Part shown: positions 17,178 to 24,628 of the stretch, in pieces
Layout: each line of letters opens with the position of its first letter
Position numbering within the stretch: the stretch's first letter is position 1
NCBI GenBank assembly: GCA_945865755.1
Contig: CAMBFS010000005.1
Coordinates: forward strand, 1 to 48,024
DNA length: 48,024 bases
Source: Klebsiella pneumoniae
GTDB taxonomy: Bacteria > Desulfobacterota > Binatia > Bin18
Direction: 5' to 3'
Program-made: the position numbers and the translations under genes
Notes under the pieces: model-generated
The model's database searches: none
What the model saw: the letters and a program-made list of their open reading frames with translations, nothing else
What the model was told of the DNA's origin: nothing

Positions 17178-17206
17178 TTGACTCTCGCAGGCTTGGACAC
17201 TATGGT
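17178..17206 (+). promoter_or_regulatory. Promoter of the Phd/PIN cassette
   Basis: TTGACT (17178-17183) and TATGGT (17201-17206) are spaced by 17 bases, 26 bases upstream of the antitoxin ATG. Good matches to the sigma-70 consensus. Confidence 0.5.
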
Positions 17207-17231
17207 TTTGTCGCTACGAGGGAAACGATCA

Positions 17232-17459
17232 ATGAAATCTGTCACTGCTGCGGAATTTCAGGGGCAATGCTCTCAACTGATTAAGGAAGTGATGAAGACT
17301 GGGGTCCCGGTTGTCATCATGGAAAATGGGCAGCCGGTCGCTCAGCTAGGACCGGTCACGAGCCAGGTCCCCACATTAGCGGGGGCACATAAAGGACAGA
17401 TTCGGATTGTCGGAGATATCCTGGAGCCACTTGGCGAAGAATGGGAAGCAGCACACTGA
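17232..17459 (+). CDS. Phd/YefM-type antitoxin
   Basis: A 75-aa protein starting MKSVTAAEFQGQCSQLIKEV with PVVIMENGQPVAQLGPV, the standard N-terminal DNA-binding fold of Phd/YefM antitoxins; the C-terminal part (LGEEWEAAH) would wrap the toxin. GAGGGA lies eight bases before the ATG at 17232; the longer upstream frame crosses the terminator and is not coding. It overlaps the PIN toxin gene by 19 bases. It should neutralise the toxin and repress the cassette promoter. Confidence 0.88.
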   Translation: MKSVTAAEFQGQCSQLIKEVMKTGVPVVIMENGQPVAQLGPVTSQVPTLAGAHKGQIRIVGDILEPLGEEWEAAH

Positions 17460-17857
17460 TTCTCCTCGACACGCATGCCCTGATTTGGCTGGACCAAGAC
17501 GACCCGGCCCTTGGTCCAGTTGCACGCCGGCGGATAGATGCTGCCTTGAACGACAAGGCGGTAGCAGTATCAGCGATCTCTTTCTGGGAGGTCGCGATGC
17601 TGGTGACAAAAGGTCGCATCACGATGGAGACGCCGATTCCGCAGTGGCGACAAGATCTGCTCACTCTCGGCCTCATCGAAATTCCAGTGAATGGAGAGAT
17701 CGGGATCGGTGCAGTCCACATTGAACATCTGCACGGTGATCCTGCTGATCGGATGATTGTCGCGACGGCGCTCTTGCAAAAGGCAGTGCTGATGACAGCG
17801 GATCGAAAGTTACTGGAATGGTCGGGCATCCTGGAACGTCAGGATGCCCGGCTCTAA
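17441..17857 (+). CDS. PIN-domain toxin (VapC-like)
   Basis: A 138-aa PIN ribonuclease toxin. The acidic metal-binding residues are all visible: Asp10 in LILLDTHALIWL, Glu50 in SAISFWEVAML, Asp in HGDPADRMIVATAL and Asp in LMTADRKLLEW. The pairing of a Phd-type antitoxin with a PIN toxin is common in this subfamily. Unlike the PIN gene at 5 kb, this one is intact. It is the toxin of the cassette placed between the SDR gene and a displaced SDR 3' end. Confidence 0.9.
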   Translation: MGSSTLILLDTHALIWLDQDDPALGPVARRRIDAALNDKAVAVSAISFWEVAMLVTKGRITMETPIPQWRQDLLTLGLIEIPVNGEIGIGAVHIEHLHGDPADRMIVATALLQKAVLMTADRKLLEWSGILERQDARL

Positions 17858-17892
17858 ATCGAACCACATGACATTGGTACACTTTACGCAAC

Positions 17893-17938
17893 AGGCCTTC
17901 GGGCGTGTCATGCTGAACGGGGCGAAACATCTCTCTGA
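17893..17938. repeat. Partial REP-like element
   Basis: GTGTCATGCTGAACGG followed by GGCGAAACATCTCTC resembles one arm of the dispersed palindromic repeats (TGTCAT..GCGA..GCATCTC type) seen in many bacterial phyla. It directly abuts the displaced SDR fragment. Only one arm is present. Confidence 0.45.
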
Positions 17939-18052
17939 CGACTCGGTGAACCACGCGACCTCGTTGGTGCGGCCATTTTTCTCGCCTCGGCAGCTTCCGA
18001 CTTTGTGACTGGACAGAATATCGTTGTCGATGGTGGAGTGACGTTGGCGTAG
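17939..18052 (+). pseudogene. Displaced 3' end of an SDR gene
   Basis: These 38 codons encode RLGEPRDLVGAAIFLASAAS and the rest of the SDR C-terminus to the stop codon. All 37 residues equal the intact gene, yet 11 bases differ, every one synonymous, and all lie in the upstream two-thirds; the final 45 bases are identical. So the fragment comes from a functional homologue that diverged under selection, then lost its 5' part. It has no start of its own. Confidence 0.88.
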
Positions 18053-18177
18053 TGTTAGAAAAATAACGTGGGGAATTCATTTCGTTAAATTATTGCCACA
18101 CCTGGACTCGCTAACTCCCTAATACTGCTCTTTTCCCCTTTGGCCTCATCCTTGCTCTATCCCTCATCAAAGAAGAC

Positions 18178-18268
18178 CTGATAACGGCAAACCACTCGAA
18201 AGGGTGGGACGCAAAGCTACTGGCCTACATCTAGCAAAGCGCTGGATACGGTCGCAGAGCCGCCGGGC
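18178..18268 (+). ncRNA. c-di-GMP-I (GEMM-I) riboswitch
   Basis: The core CGGCAAACC, a CACTC-GAAA-GGGTG hairpin and GGGACGCAAAGC match the GEMM-I aptamer almost base for base; the second arm (ACTGGCCTAC ... GGATACGG) carries the tetraloop-receptor side, and GAGCCGCC closes the structure. The base corresponding to G20 of the Vibrio Vc2 aptamer appears to be G, favouring c-di-GMP over the cGAMP-binding subtype. It lies about 65 bases upstream of the minor-pilin operon, a classic c-di-GMP target. The exact ends are approximate. Confidence 0.87.
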
Positions 18269-18301
18269 GAACCTCAGCGCACTGAAGCGCAGTTCCGCAC
18301 G

Positions 18302-18339
18302 GGTGACACAAAGAACAGGGAGGGGCCTGTAATGTCACC
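18302..18339 (+). promoter_or_regulatory. Two-tier hairpin sequestering the pilin-operon ribosome site
   Basis: GGTGACA (18302-18308) pairs perfectly with TGTCACC (18333-18339), and inside it ACAGG (18315-18319) pairs with CCTGT (18326-18330). The ribosome site GAGGGG is the inner loop and the start codon lies in the outer stem. This looks like the translational expression platform of the riboswitch; there is no T-run here. Confidence 0.6.
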
Positions 18340-18907
18340 GTATAATTCTCCTACACCACCGCCCATGCCATCCACCGTGGCAATTCCTCTCTTATCCGCA
18401 GTTATGACTAAGGGGTTGAGTGAGACTGGCGCTCCTGATGAGAAGAAATCCTCCTCGTGGAGTGATGTCGCTGTGGCTGGTGGCATCATTGCCCTGCTGC
18501 TGGCTCTGCTGATTCCGACCTTGGGAAAACAAGAGATCACACTACCGAACGCGAAGCTCAGTTTGATGGAACATCTACGTTTCACGCGTGCGGGCGCGGT
18601 CAATCGTGGCGCGCACTTCCGAGTCACGTTTCAGGATCATACCTACGCGATCGAACAGCTCCAGGACAACGATGGTGATGGGGTGTGGACACCCGACGCG
18701 GCGTTGCCATCCTGGCGCATCAATTTACCCAACACCGTGACCATCGAAGCCGGAGCGGCCCAATCTATCGAATTTGACAGTCAGGGATCGCTCACGGGTG
18801 ATAAAAGCACCCAAGACGAGAAGCTCACTATTCGTATTCGCGACGAACAGAACGGTCGCTTAGAAACCATTCAGTTGTTGCCCTCTGGGCAAGTACAGGA
18901 GGCGTAG
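18332..18907 (+). CDS. GspH/FimT-like minor pilin with degenerate prepilin motif
   Basis: A 191-aa protein, first of the pilin operon. The C-terminal two-thirds is GspH-like (EHLRFTRAGAVNRGAHFRVT ... IRIRDEQNGRLETIQLLPSG). The N-terminus lacks the GFTLIE site of its neighbours; instead a 43-residue Pro/Ser-rich leader precedes SSSWSDVAVAGGIIALLLAL. Aligned on the conserved Pro22 of the pilin helix, Ser replaces Gly at -1 and Asp takes the place of Glu at +5. It may be poorly cleaved by prepilin peptidase, or be a membrane-held assembly subunit. The start at 18332 has GAGGGG six bases upstream; later Mets lack a site. Confidence 0.75.
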   Translation: MSPYNSPTPPPMPSTVAIPLLSAVMTKGLSETGAPDEKKSSSWSDVAVAGGIIALLLALLIPTLGKQEITLPNAKLSLMEHLRFTRAGAVNRGAHFRVTFQDHTYAIEQLQDNDGDGVWTPDAALPSWRINLPNTVTIEAGAAQSIEFDSQGSLTGDKSTQDEKLTIRIRDEQNGRLETIQLLPSGQVQEA

Positions 18908-18909
18908 GA

Positions 18910-19380
18910 ATGATGAAACGGAAAAACGCGGGGTTTACCCTTATTGAAATGATGGTGGCGCTGGCGATTGGGTCGATTATGACGGCAATTGCGGTCCCAT
19001 CTATCAATACGATACGCGACACGTACAGGATGCGTAGTGTGGCTCAAGATGTGTTTATGGCGCTACAAAAAGCACGAATGGGAGCGGTGAAAGAAAATAA
19101 CCAGTTCCTTGTTTCTTTCTCTGGTGCGACTTACACCTCACACAATGACCTGAATAATAACGGAGTCCAGGACGCTGGTGAGCCACTCACAACGCACAAT
19201 CTGGCGAACGACATGCCGGATCTTGATGTCGGGTGGACGGGTATTGGGGGAGCCGCAGGTGTTACCTTTGCTCCCAATGGCACTGCACCCTCGGTCGGTA
19301 CGATTTCCATATCTGATGGCAACTCGATGAACACGAAAAATATCAGCGTAAGTCTGGCCGGGATCATCCAGATATTTTAA
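18910..19380 (+). CDS. FimT/GspH-type minor pilin
   Basis: A 156-aa type IV pilin-like protein. The prepilin peptidase site is clear: KRKNAG/FTLIEMMVALAIGSI, with Glu at mature position 5 and a hydrophobic helix to about residue 32. The soluble part includes GVQDAGEPLTTHN, a Ca-binding-like Asn/Asp-rich loop, and ends with the GspH-like IISVSLAG pattern. Minor pilins of this type prime pilus assembly at the inner membrane. It starts two bases after the previous gene. Confidence 0.88.
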   Translation: MMKRKNAGFTLIEMMVALAIGSIMTAIAVPSINTIRDTYRMRSVAQDVFMALQKARMGAVKENNQFLVSFSGATYTSHNDLNNNGVQDAGEPLTTHNLANDMPDLDVGWTGIGGAAGVTFAPNGTAPSVGTISISDGNSMNTKNISVSLAGIIQIF

Positions 19381-19392
19381 AGGGAGGGACCA

Positions 19393-19758
19393 ATGTCAAA
19401 GAACACAACCGCGTTGCGATCAGCGCAAGGATATAGTCTCGTTGAGGTGCTGGTTGCGATGGTGTTATTTTCCATTGCGGCCCTGGGGTACGCGGCGCTT
19501 ACGGTTGGGAGCATCAAGGGGGTCGATAAAGCCAAACAGAGAACCGTGGCCACGACTCTTGCGCAAGATGAGATCGAAGAGGTGCGTAATGGTGGGGTGG
19601 GGGCTTGCACGCCTACATCTTCGTACCCTCAGGGAGCGCTGACGTACACGATCACCTGCGCAGCGGTTGGTGGTCCGAATGGAACGCAGAATATCACCGT
19701 CACCGTGACGTGGCCTGACACTACAACACAGTCCGTAGTGTTGCAGACACGGATCTAA
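19393..19758 (+). CDS. pilV: PilV-type minor pilin
   Basis: A 121-aa minor pilin with the site SAQG/YSLVEVLVAMVLFSIAALG, the YSLVEVLVA form typical of PilV, and a short soluble domain with three cysteines that may form a disulfide (GACTPTSS, TITCAAV). PilV helps initiate type IV pili and tunes adhesion. GGGAGG precedes the ATG. Its stop codon overlaps a possible upstream ATG of the next gene (TAATG). Confidence 0.87.
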   Translation: MSKNTTALRSAQGYSLVEVLVAMVLFSIAALGYAALTVGSIKGVDKAKQRTVATTLAQDEIEEVRNGGVGACTPTSSYPQGALTYTITCAAVGGPNGTQNITVTVTWPDTTTQSVVLQTRI

Positions 19759-19787
19759 TGCTCCCACTAGCGCTACGAGGGAAGAAC

Positions 19788-20555
19788 ATGCAGATGAAGA
19801 ATGCGGGATTTACGCTCATAGAACTGCTCGTCTCCATTACTGTGATGAGTATCATTATGGCTGCAATGGTGAGTACCTTTGTGACCGAGAGCCGTACTTC
19901 GGTACAGCAGGAACGCCTCGTGCAGATGGAAGCGAACCTCCGGGCGGCGACGCTTATGGTGGGAGAGTCTATTCGGAATGCAGGATTTGGAGTTCCTAAC
20001 GGGAATCTGGCTCAATGGATCACCACAGTTGCGGGTTTTACCACCTTCCCGGTCAGAATCACTGGTGCTTCTCCCAACACGCTTGATATCGCTTCTTGTA
20101 CCTCGCAACCGGTGGCGCAGCTCACTGCTGCGGCGCTGGGCGGAGCTACGGCGCTAACCGTGAATCCTTCATCCCCCTTTCAAACCGGCAATCTCATCTG
20201 GATCGGATTCTCACAATTTGCCCGTGTGACCGGTGCTGGCAGCACTCTGACAATCGATACAAACCCAGTACTCAGTGGGATCCAAGGACTCTCTAGCCCT
20301 TTTCCGCAGAATACGTCTATCTGTCGCGTCGATATCTCTACCTTCACGGTGGACACGACCACCCAGATATTGTGGGTGAATCGCTATGCCAATGGTGGTT
20401 TGCAAATGCTAGCCGAAGATATTAGCAATCTGCAAGTGACCACCATTACGGCTGGCCGGCGTTACCAACTGGCGATTACTGGGCAAACCACGAACATTAA
20501 TACGGGTGCGTTGATCTCTCGTACCCTGACCACTGACATTGCCGTTGTGAACTAG
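19788..20555 (+). CDS. pilW: PilW-type minor pilin
   Basis: A 255-aa minor pilin with MQMKNAG/FTLIELLVSITV as prepilin site and helix, followed by MSIIMAAMVSTFVTESRTSV and LVQMEANLRAATLMVGESIR, the conserved PilW N-terminal region (often VQELQxNLRxAxxxxxxDIR). The remaining part is a beta-rich domain rich in Thr and Asn. I chose the ATG at 19788 because GAGGGA lies six bases upstream; the one at 19758 would add ten residues before a normal short leader. Expected to work with PilV and PilX in pilus priming. Confidence 0.86.
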   Translation: MQMKNAGFTLIELLVSITVMSIIMAAMVSTFVTESRTSVQQERLVQMEANLRAATLMVGESIRNAGFGVPNGNLAQWITTVAGFTTFPVRITGASPNTLDIASCTSQPVAQLTAAALGGATALTVNPSSPFQTGNLIWIGFSQFARVTGAGSTLTIDTNPVLSGIQGLSSPFPQNTSICRVDISTFTVDTTTQILWVNRYANGGLQMLAEDISNLQVTTITAGRRYQLAITGQTTNINTGALISRTLTTDIAVVN

Positions 20556-20599
20556 GAGTCGTCGGAAATCGCCTGATTCCCAATAGAAAGGAAATACGT

Positions 20600-22306
20600 A
20601 TGAAACAATCGTTGACTATGAACGTACGAGCCCTGCTTATGCAATCGTGGGCTCACGGTTACTCCCTGGCGACAAACCAAAAGGGGGTGGCGATGATCAT
20701 GGCGCTCTTGGCGATTGCCGCTATTGCCATGATGGGCGCGTTTGGTGCGATCAGCGCCCAGAGTGAACTGCAAATTGCTGGCAACGAACAACGGTCAAAA
20801 CGCGCTCTCGGCGTGTCTGATGCTGGGGTTCGTCACGTACTTCGGATTCTTGGTGATCCCGCGAATCCTCTGGCGTACAAGAATGGCTTTAACGACGAGT
20901 TGAGCAATGGGGGGACTGGGGGAGTACTTGGTGCCGCTGGAGCCGGACTGGAAACGATAGATGGCAACCAGTATGTTTTTTTTCCTTTCGGTGGGAGTGG
21001 TACGGATGGCTATCTCGTGCGCGTTGTCGATAACTTCGACGAGCTCACTGTCAATAACCCTGCGGACGATCGTGACCAGAGCATTTTGTTGGTTTCTCGT
21101 GGACGAGCTGGTGGTGCTGAAAAAGTGATTCAAGCACTCGCGACTCCCCCAGTGGAATGTGCCTTGACGTTTGGTCTTGCCTCATCAACAGTTGGGGGAA
21201 GTGCAGCCTCGAATGATGTGCAGGTTAATAGCAACGAGGGAGCTGGAGCCTGCGTTCACGGCAATGGTCCTGTCACAATTAGTGGGAACACGACTTTCCC
21301 GGATGGTGCGACAGCATCAGGCTCCATGACCTGTCAAGGAAGCGGTCCTCTTATTTCGGGAGGAACTTGCGCTGCGAACGCGAAGGGGAATGAGCCACTG
21401 CGTAATATCATCGAAGCCAACGTTGGGCTAATGTCACAGTTGGTTGCGGATCTTGGGAACGCGAATGCCAATGGACCCTATTACATTCTCCACACGAGGG
21501 ACTCAGTTCTAGGGGCAGGTCTGAACCTGGCGGGGACAGTGACCAGAGGAGGACGGTGTGTGCAGCAGGACACTGCTGCCCCGTCCGTTGCCACGCCAAA
21601 TACAAGCCAGGTGGGACTTTGTAATGGTGGAGTCGTAGTCGCGATGCCAGCCGGTGTGACTATCGGCGGGGGCACATGCACGTTCGATCAAAATACACCG
21701 GCAGGAATATACTATTGTGACGGGAACGTGGGAAACAGCGGCCAGATTCCCAATGGCGGTCCGCAACGAGCCATCACTTTCATCTCTCGGGACCACATGT
21801 CCTTTAGTGCCCAGATAGACCTCCGCTCTTTTTTTAACGACGCAAACTCAGAGGCTACCTCCCCCCAGATAGTAGCGCTAGCCAACGCGGCAAATAACAT
21901 TGCGGCGGGAGCAATTCCAGCTCCTTACGCAGGGGATTCAACGGTGCTGCCGCTGCCTAGTGTGTCATTGTCCACGATCGGCACAACTGCTGCGGGCAGG
22001 GTAAAAAACATATTCCTTGTGAGCGGCGCCGATTTGAGCTTGACCGGGAGTAACCAAAATATGGTAGGGATAGTTCTGGTCCATAATGAGGTCAACTTTA
22101 GCGGTTCAAAAACGATCACGGGCTACGTCAATGCCGGTGACGGCTTGCCAACGTATACAGGCGACCCACATCCTCAAGCGAACATAGCGGAGAATGTCCC
22201 TTCTAATTCGGTAACTGGAGGCCTTACGGTCGACTTCAGCAATTTTTCGACACTCCTTCCTCTCGGGCCACCGCAATTGGCGGCCTGGAACGATGATCAG
22301 CGGTAG
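20600..22306 (+). CDS. pilX: PilX-type pilus assembly protein
   Basis: A 568-aa protein with a PilX-like N-terminus: QKGVAMIMALLAIAAIAMMG is the membrane helix after a 28-residue basic leader, followed by SAQSELQIAGNEQRSKRAL, the usual PilX_N extension. The rest is a long Gly/Asn/Thr-rich beta region with several cysteine pairs (VECALTFG, GACVHG, SMTCQGSG, GTCAAN, GLCNGG, GTCTFD, YYCDGN), suggesting a disulfide-bonded surface domain. Much longer than Pseudomonas PilX (about 195 aa), so it may act as a tip adhesin. Last gene of the operon. Confidence 0.78.
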   Translation: MKQSLTMNVRALLMQSWAHGYSLATNQKGVAMIMALLAIAAIAMMGAFGAISAQSELQIAGNEQRSKRALGVSDAGVRHVLRILGDPANPLAYKNGFNDELSNGGTGGVLGAAGAGLETIDGNQYVFFPFGGSGTDGYLVRVVDNFDELTVNNPADDRDQSILLVSRGRAGGAEKVIQALATPPVECALTFGLASSTVGGSAASNDVQVNSNEGAGACVHGNGPVTISGNTTFPDGATASGSMTCQGSGPLISGGTCAANAKGNEPLRNIIEANVGLMSQLVADLGNANANGPYYILHTRDSVLGAGLNLAGTVTRGGRCVQQDTAAPSVATPNTSQVGLCNGGVVVAMPAGVTIGGGTCTFDQNTPAGIYYCDGNVGNSGQIPNGGPQRAITFISRDHMSFSAQIDLRSFFNDANSEATSPQIVALANAANNIAAGAIPAPYAGDSTVLPLPSVSLSTIGTTAAGRVKNIFLVSGADLSLTGSNQNMVGIVLVHNEVNFSGSKTITGYVNAGDGLPTYTGDPHPQANIAENVPSNSVTGGLTVDFSNFSTLLPLGPPQLAAWNDDQR

Positions 22307-22334
22307 TCGTTAGTTTTGGTGACCCTGTCTACGC

Positions 22335-22370
22335 GGGCGGTTGGGACATTCCCCAACCGCCCATTTTTTT
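22335..22370 (+). terminator. Strong rho-independent terminator
   Basis: GGGCGGTTGGG (22335-22345) pairs over 11 perfect base pairs with CCCAACCGCCC (22352-22362), followed by A and seven T. It closes the minor-pilin operon. Confidence 0.93.
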
Positions 22371-22390
22371 GCACACTTTCTTCGTGCTCC

Positions 22391-22429
22391 TTCCGCACCA
22401 TCTGAATCTTGTTCGGTCCGTGCAAGCGC
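22391..22429 (-). pseudogene. Displaced 3' end of an NTF2-like gene
   Basis: On the minus strand this reads LHGPNKIQMVRK, the last residues of the NTF2-like protein encoded at 26526-27014 (WHGPNKIQMVRK then stop). A 26-bp stretch (22391-22416) is identical to 26530-26555; beyond it the differences are mainly synonymous (His, Gly and Lys codons), with one Trp-to-Leu change. The stop is lost. Same orientation as the intact copy, with the toxin-antitoxin island between. Confidence 0.8.
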
Positions 22430-22667
22430 AAACCGGCCTTGAAAGACCGGCCTACCTCTACGAGCCACTCTGCGGTTGAGTCGTTACAGAATCCGTCTTT
22501 GATCCCTTTCACCCTGACCCTCTTCCGTCCGGGAGAGAAAATTTCAGCATGAAAACGCTAACGCGGAGTGACACGCACGCTTCAGTGATTCGACGATGTT
22601 TTTCTTTGCAAGCGAGCGGTCGACAAATGAGCACCACTCTTCGGGGACCTTCCCTGCTTTTGCTCTC
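22430..22667. other. Region without a clear gene at the island's left edge
   Basis: Contains a small hairpin (ACCGGCCTTGAAAGACCGGCC, imperfect) near 22430-22455. A 45-codon minus-strand frame (22544-22681, MRLLKRAKAGKVPEEW...) faces away from the RES gene; it has no recognised family and no ribosome site, so I do not call it. Confidence 0.4.
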
Positions 22668-22696
22668 TTGAGCAATCGCATGATATAGCACATAAT
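22668..22696 (+). promoter_or_regulatory. Promoter of the RES/Xre module
   Basis: TTGAGC (22668-22673) and CATAAT (22691-22696) are 17 bases apart, and the predicted transcript start is within about five bases of the ATG at 22707. No ribosome site is present, so the toxin mRNA may be leaderless. Confidence 0.5.
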
Positions 22697-22706
22697 ATAT
22701 CTTGTT

Positions 22707-23234
22707 ATGGCAAAGAGGCGTGGGGCTGGAAGCGGAAAAAAGGTTCCTATTGCTCGGTGGTATCGTCTGGTAAGCAAGAGTCGAGAGACACGAGAAGACG
22801 TCCTGTCTAGCTACTCCGGCCGGTTCCATGAGGGAATGGAGGCAGAACCTACGACGTATGTGGCTGACACTATCGAAACCGCGTGGCGCGAAGTCGCCGC
22901 TCATTTGGGTGCGGTGCCGGCAAATCCAGCCGCGTTTCGTTTGTACCGGGTCTCTGTACGAAAGCTCCGCCTGGCTGACCTGAGCGATCCCAAGGAACAA
23001 GCTCGTCACCGAACCACAGCGGCGGAACTCGCGGCAGATCCCCCGTCACCACATTGCAAAGAAATCGCGAGAGGGCTCCGGCAAGCTGGCTATCATGGTC
23101 TGCTCTATCCCTCGGTTAGAAATCCTCCAGTCGGGCGATGCGCGGCCTTCTTTCTGGAACAGACGGAAGCGCTCATCACCATTGAGCCAGCAGACGAAGA
23201 ATGGGCGCAATTCATAAAACAAGGGAGAACGTAA
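22707..23234 (+). CDS. RES-domain toxin
   Basis: A 175-aa RES protein. RES toxins (MbcT, Res) degrade NAD+ and stop growth. The fold's landmarks are present: ARWYRLV with the conserved Arg near the N-terminus, YSGRFHEGM and TTYVADTIETAWREVAAHLG (Tyr and Glu positions), and GLLYPSVRNPPVGRCAAFF with the conserved Ser near the C-terminus. The protein starts with a basic tail (MAKRRGAGSGKK). It is encoded upstream of its Xre-type partner, whereas in most such modules the antitoxin comes first. Confidence 0.85.
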   Translation: MAKRRGAGSGKKVPIARWYRLVSKSRETREDVLSSYSGRFHEGMEAEPTTYVADTIETAWREVAAHLGAVPANPAAFRLYRVSVRKLRLADLSDPKEQARHRTTAAELAADPPSPHCKEIARGLRQAGYHGLLYPSVRNPPVGRCAAFFLEQTEALITIEPADEEWAQFIKQGRT

Positions 23235-23236
23235 CG

Positions 23237-23710
23237 ATGCCGAAAGGAACTGCGGTACAACGAGTCGCCAAGGCAGAACGTCGCGTCTTGGGGCAGCCTA
23301 AAACAGGGCGGATCAAAATGGTCGTTGCCACTCGCCATCTGAAGGCAGAAAAGAAGACCCTGATTACCCCGGAGCAGATTCGGGAACTCCGTCAGCGCTT
23401 ATCGCCCGCTCCGGAGAAGCTCCTCTCTCAACAGCGCCTGAGTCATCTGCTGAACGTCTCGTGGAGTACGGTGGCGCGTTGGGAATCCGGGGGACCGCTT
23501 GATTCCCGACACGCACTGAAGTTGGCGCGTTTGCAACACACGCTCGACGCGTTGGGAGATTTCGTGCTCCCTGAATATCGCCTCCCCTTTTTCGAGCAAC
23601 CGCACCCCCTGCTGATGAACCTTCGCCCTATCGACCTGCTTGATACCGAGGAAGGAGCCAAGGCAGTCATTGGCCACCTTAAAGCTGCAGCAACCGGAGC
23701 ATTCGCGTAA
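23237..23710 (+). CDS. Xre/MbcA/ParS-type antitoxin (DUF2384)
   Basis: A 157-aa antitoxin. The middle holds an HTH (LSQQRLSHLLNVSWSTVARW) and the C-terminal part the toxin-binding DUF2384 region (LRPIDLLDTEEGAKAVIGHL). A basic N-terminal extension of about 60 residues is longer than usual. It starts two bases after the RES gene; AGGGAG lies about ten bases before the ATG at 23237. It should block the RES active site and autoregulate the pair. Confidence 0.87.
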   Translation: MPKGTAVQRVAKAERRVLGQPKTGRIKMVVATRHLKAEKKTLITPEQIRELRQRLSPAPEKLLSQQRLSHLLNVSWSTVARWESGGPLDSRHALKLARLQHTLDALGDFVLPEYRLPFFEQPHPLLMNLRPIDLLDTEEGAKAVIGHLKAAATGAFA

Positions 23711-23770
23711 CCACGCAGAGAGCGGATCAATTCATGAAAAGAGAACGTGGAAATCTCATAGTGTTCGCGT

Positions 23771-23953
23771 GTGAACTCGAACGAATTCAAGCGCTGGCTC
23801 GCCAAGCAAGGTGCGACATTCGTTCAGACAAAAAGCTCTCATCTCAAGGTGTTCCTTAACGGTCGGCAGTCGGTGCTGCCAATGCATGCTTCCGAGTTGA
23901 AGACTGGCACGGTCGAGGGCATCAAGAAACAACTTGGCCTGAAGGGAAAGTGA
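23771..23953 (+). CDS. hicA: HicA toxin
   Basis: A 60-aa HicA mRNA interferase with the dsRBD-like fold: NSNEFKRWLAKQGATFVQTK then SSHLKVFLNGRQSVLPMH. The catalytic His is His24 in SSHLKV. The end GTVEGIKKQLGLKGK is standard. The GTG start is supported by homology; the ribosome site is weak, as is common for toxin genes. It is three bases upstream of hicB. Confidence 0.9.
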   Translation: MNSNEFKRWLAKQGATFVQTKSSHLKVFLNGRQSVLPMHASELKTGTVEGIKKQLGLKGK

Positions 23954-23956
23954 GCC

Positions 23957-24376
23957 ATGTTTGATTATCCCGCCGTTCTTGCCGCGCAACCTGAAGGAGG
24001 GTTCGTCGTCACGTTCCCGGACGTTCCAGAGGCCATCACCCAGGGCGAAGACCGTGACGAGGCATTGCGGTACGCTGTGGACGCATTGGAAGCGGCACTC
24101 TCGTTCTATATAGATGACCGACGACCACTGCCGGTCCCCAGCAAGGCAAAGCGTGGTCAGCACGTAGTTCGGCCGAGTGCGCTGGAGTCCGCCAAATTGG
24201 CAATCTATGCGGAGATGTTGGCACAGGGGGTGAAGAAATCCGAGCTAGCGCGCCGTCTGGGTTGGCACCTACCGCAAGTCGACCGCCTGCTCGACCTCAA
24301 TCACGCAAGCCGAATGGAGCACTTGGAGAGTGCCGCGCGCAGTTTGGGGCGGGAAATCCGCCTGTCAATGGTGTGA
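23957..24376 (+). CDS. hicB: HicB antitoxin
   Basis: A 139-aa HicB antitoxin. The N-terminal partial RNase-H-like fold reads YPAVLAAQPEGGFVVTFPDV and continues with GEDRDEALRYAVDALEAAL; the C-terminal HTH (KSELARRLGWHLPQVDRLLD) binds DNA and represses the module. It neutralises the HicA protein encoded directly upstream. Length and domains are complete. Confidence 0.92.
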   Translation: MFDYPAVLAAQPEGGFVVTFPDVPEAITQGEDRDEALRYAVDALEAALSFYIDDRRPLPVPSKAKRGQHVVRPSALESAKLAIYAEMLAQGVKKSELARRLGWHLPQVDRLLDLNHASRMEHLESAARSLGREIRLSMV

Positions 24377-24628
24377 CGCCCACTTGGTCGATTGCGACTT
24401 CCGCGCGGGGCGCGTTTAGGCCGTGCGCACGTCTGAGTTGGGATAGAGCACGAGAACTACATCCCCACGATTATAGGCTGGCTTTGGCGGAAATCTTGTG
24501 AGCCGCTCCAGACGGTTGTTCCCATCGCATTGAAGACACTTTTGGACTCTCTTTTTTCGTCCCAAGGTCGCGTGCTACGGTTAGCTGTTGTATTTTGCGA
24601 TGATGATGAGAAGAAGGAGTAATCGTTT
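24377..24628. other. Gap inside the toxin-antitoxin island
   Basis: About 250 bases between hicB and the next pair. I see no convincing gene; a GCGCGGGGCGCG self-complementary patch lies near 24404-24415. Small minus-strand frames here have no recognisable content. Confidence 0.4.

Noticed and set aside
18178..18268. cGAMP-type (GEMM-Ib) riboswitch
   Set aside because: The base matching G20 of the Vc2 aptamer appears to be G rather than the A typical of cGAMP binders; alignment by eye only.
22544..22681. Small minus-strand frame facing away from the RES gene
   Set aside because: No ribosome site and no recognised family; I could not support it as a gene.
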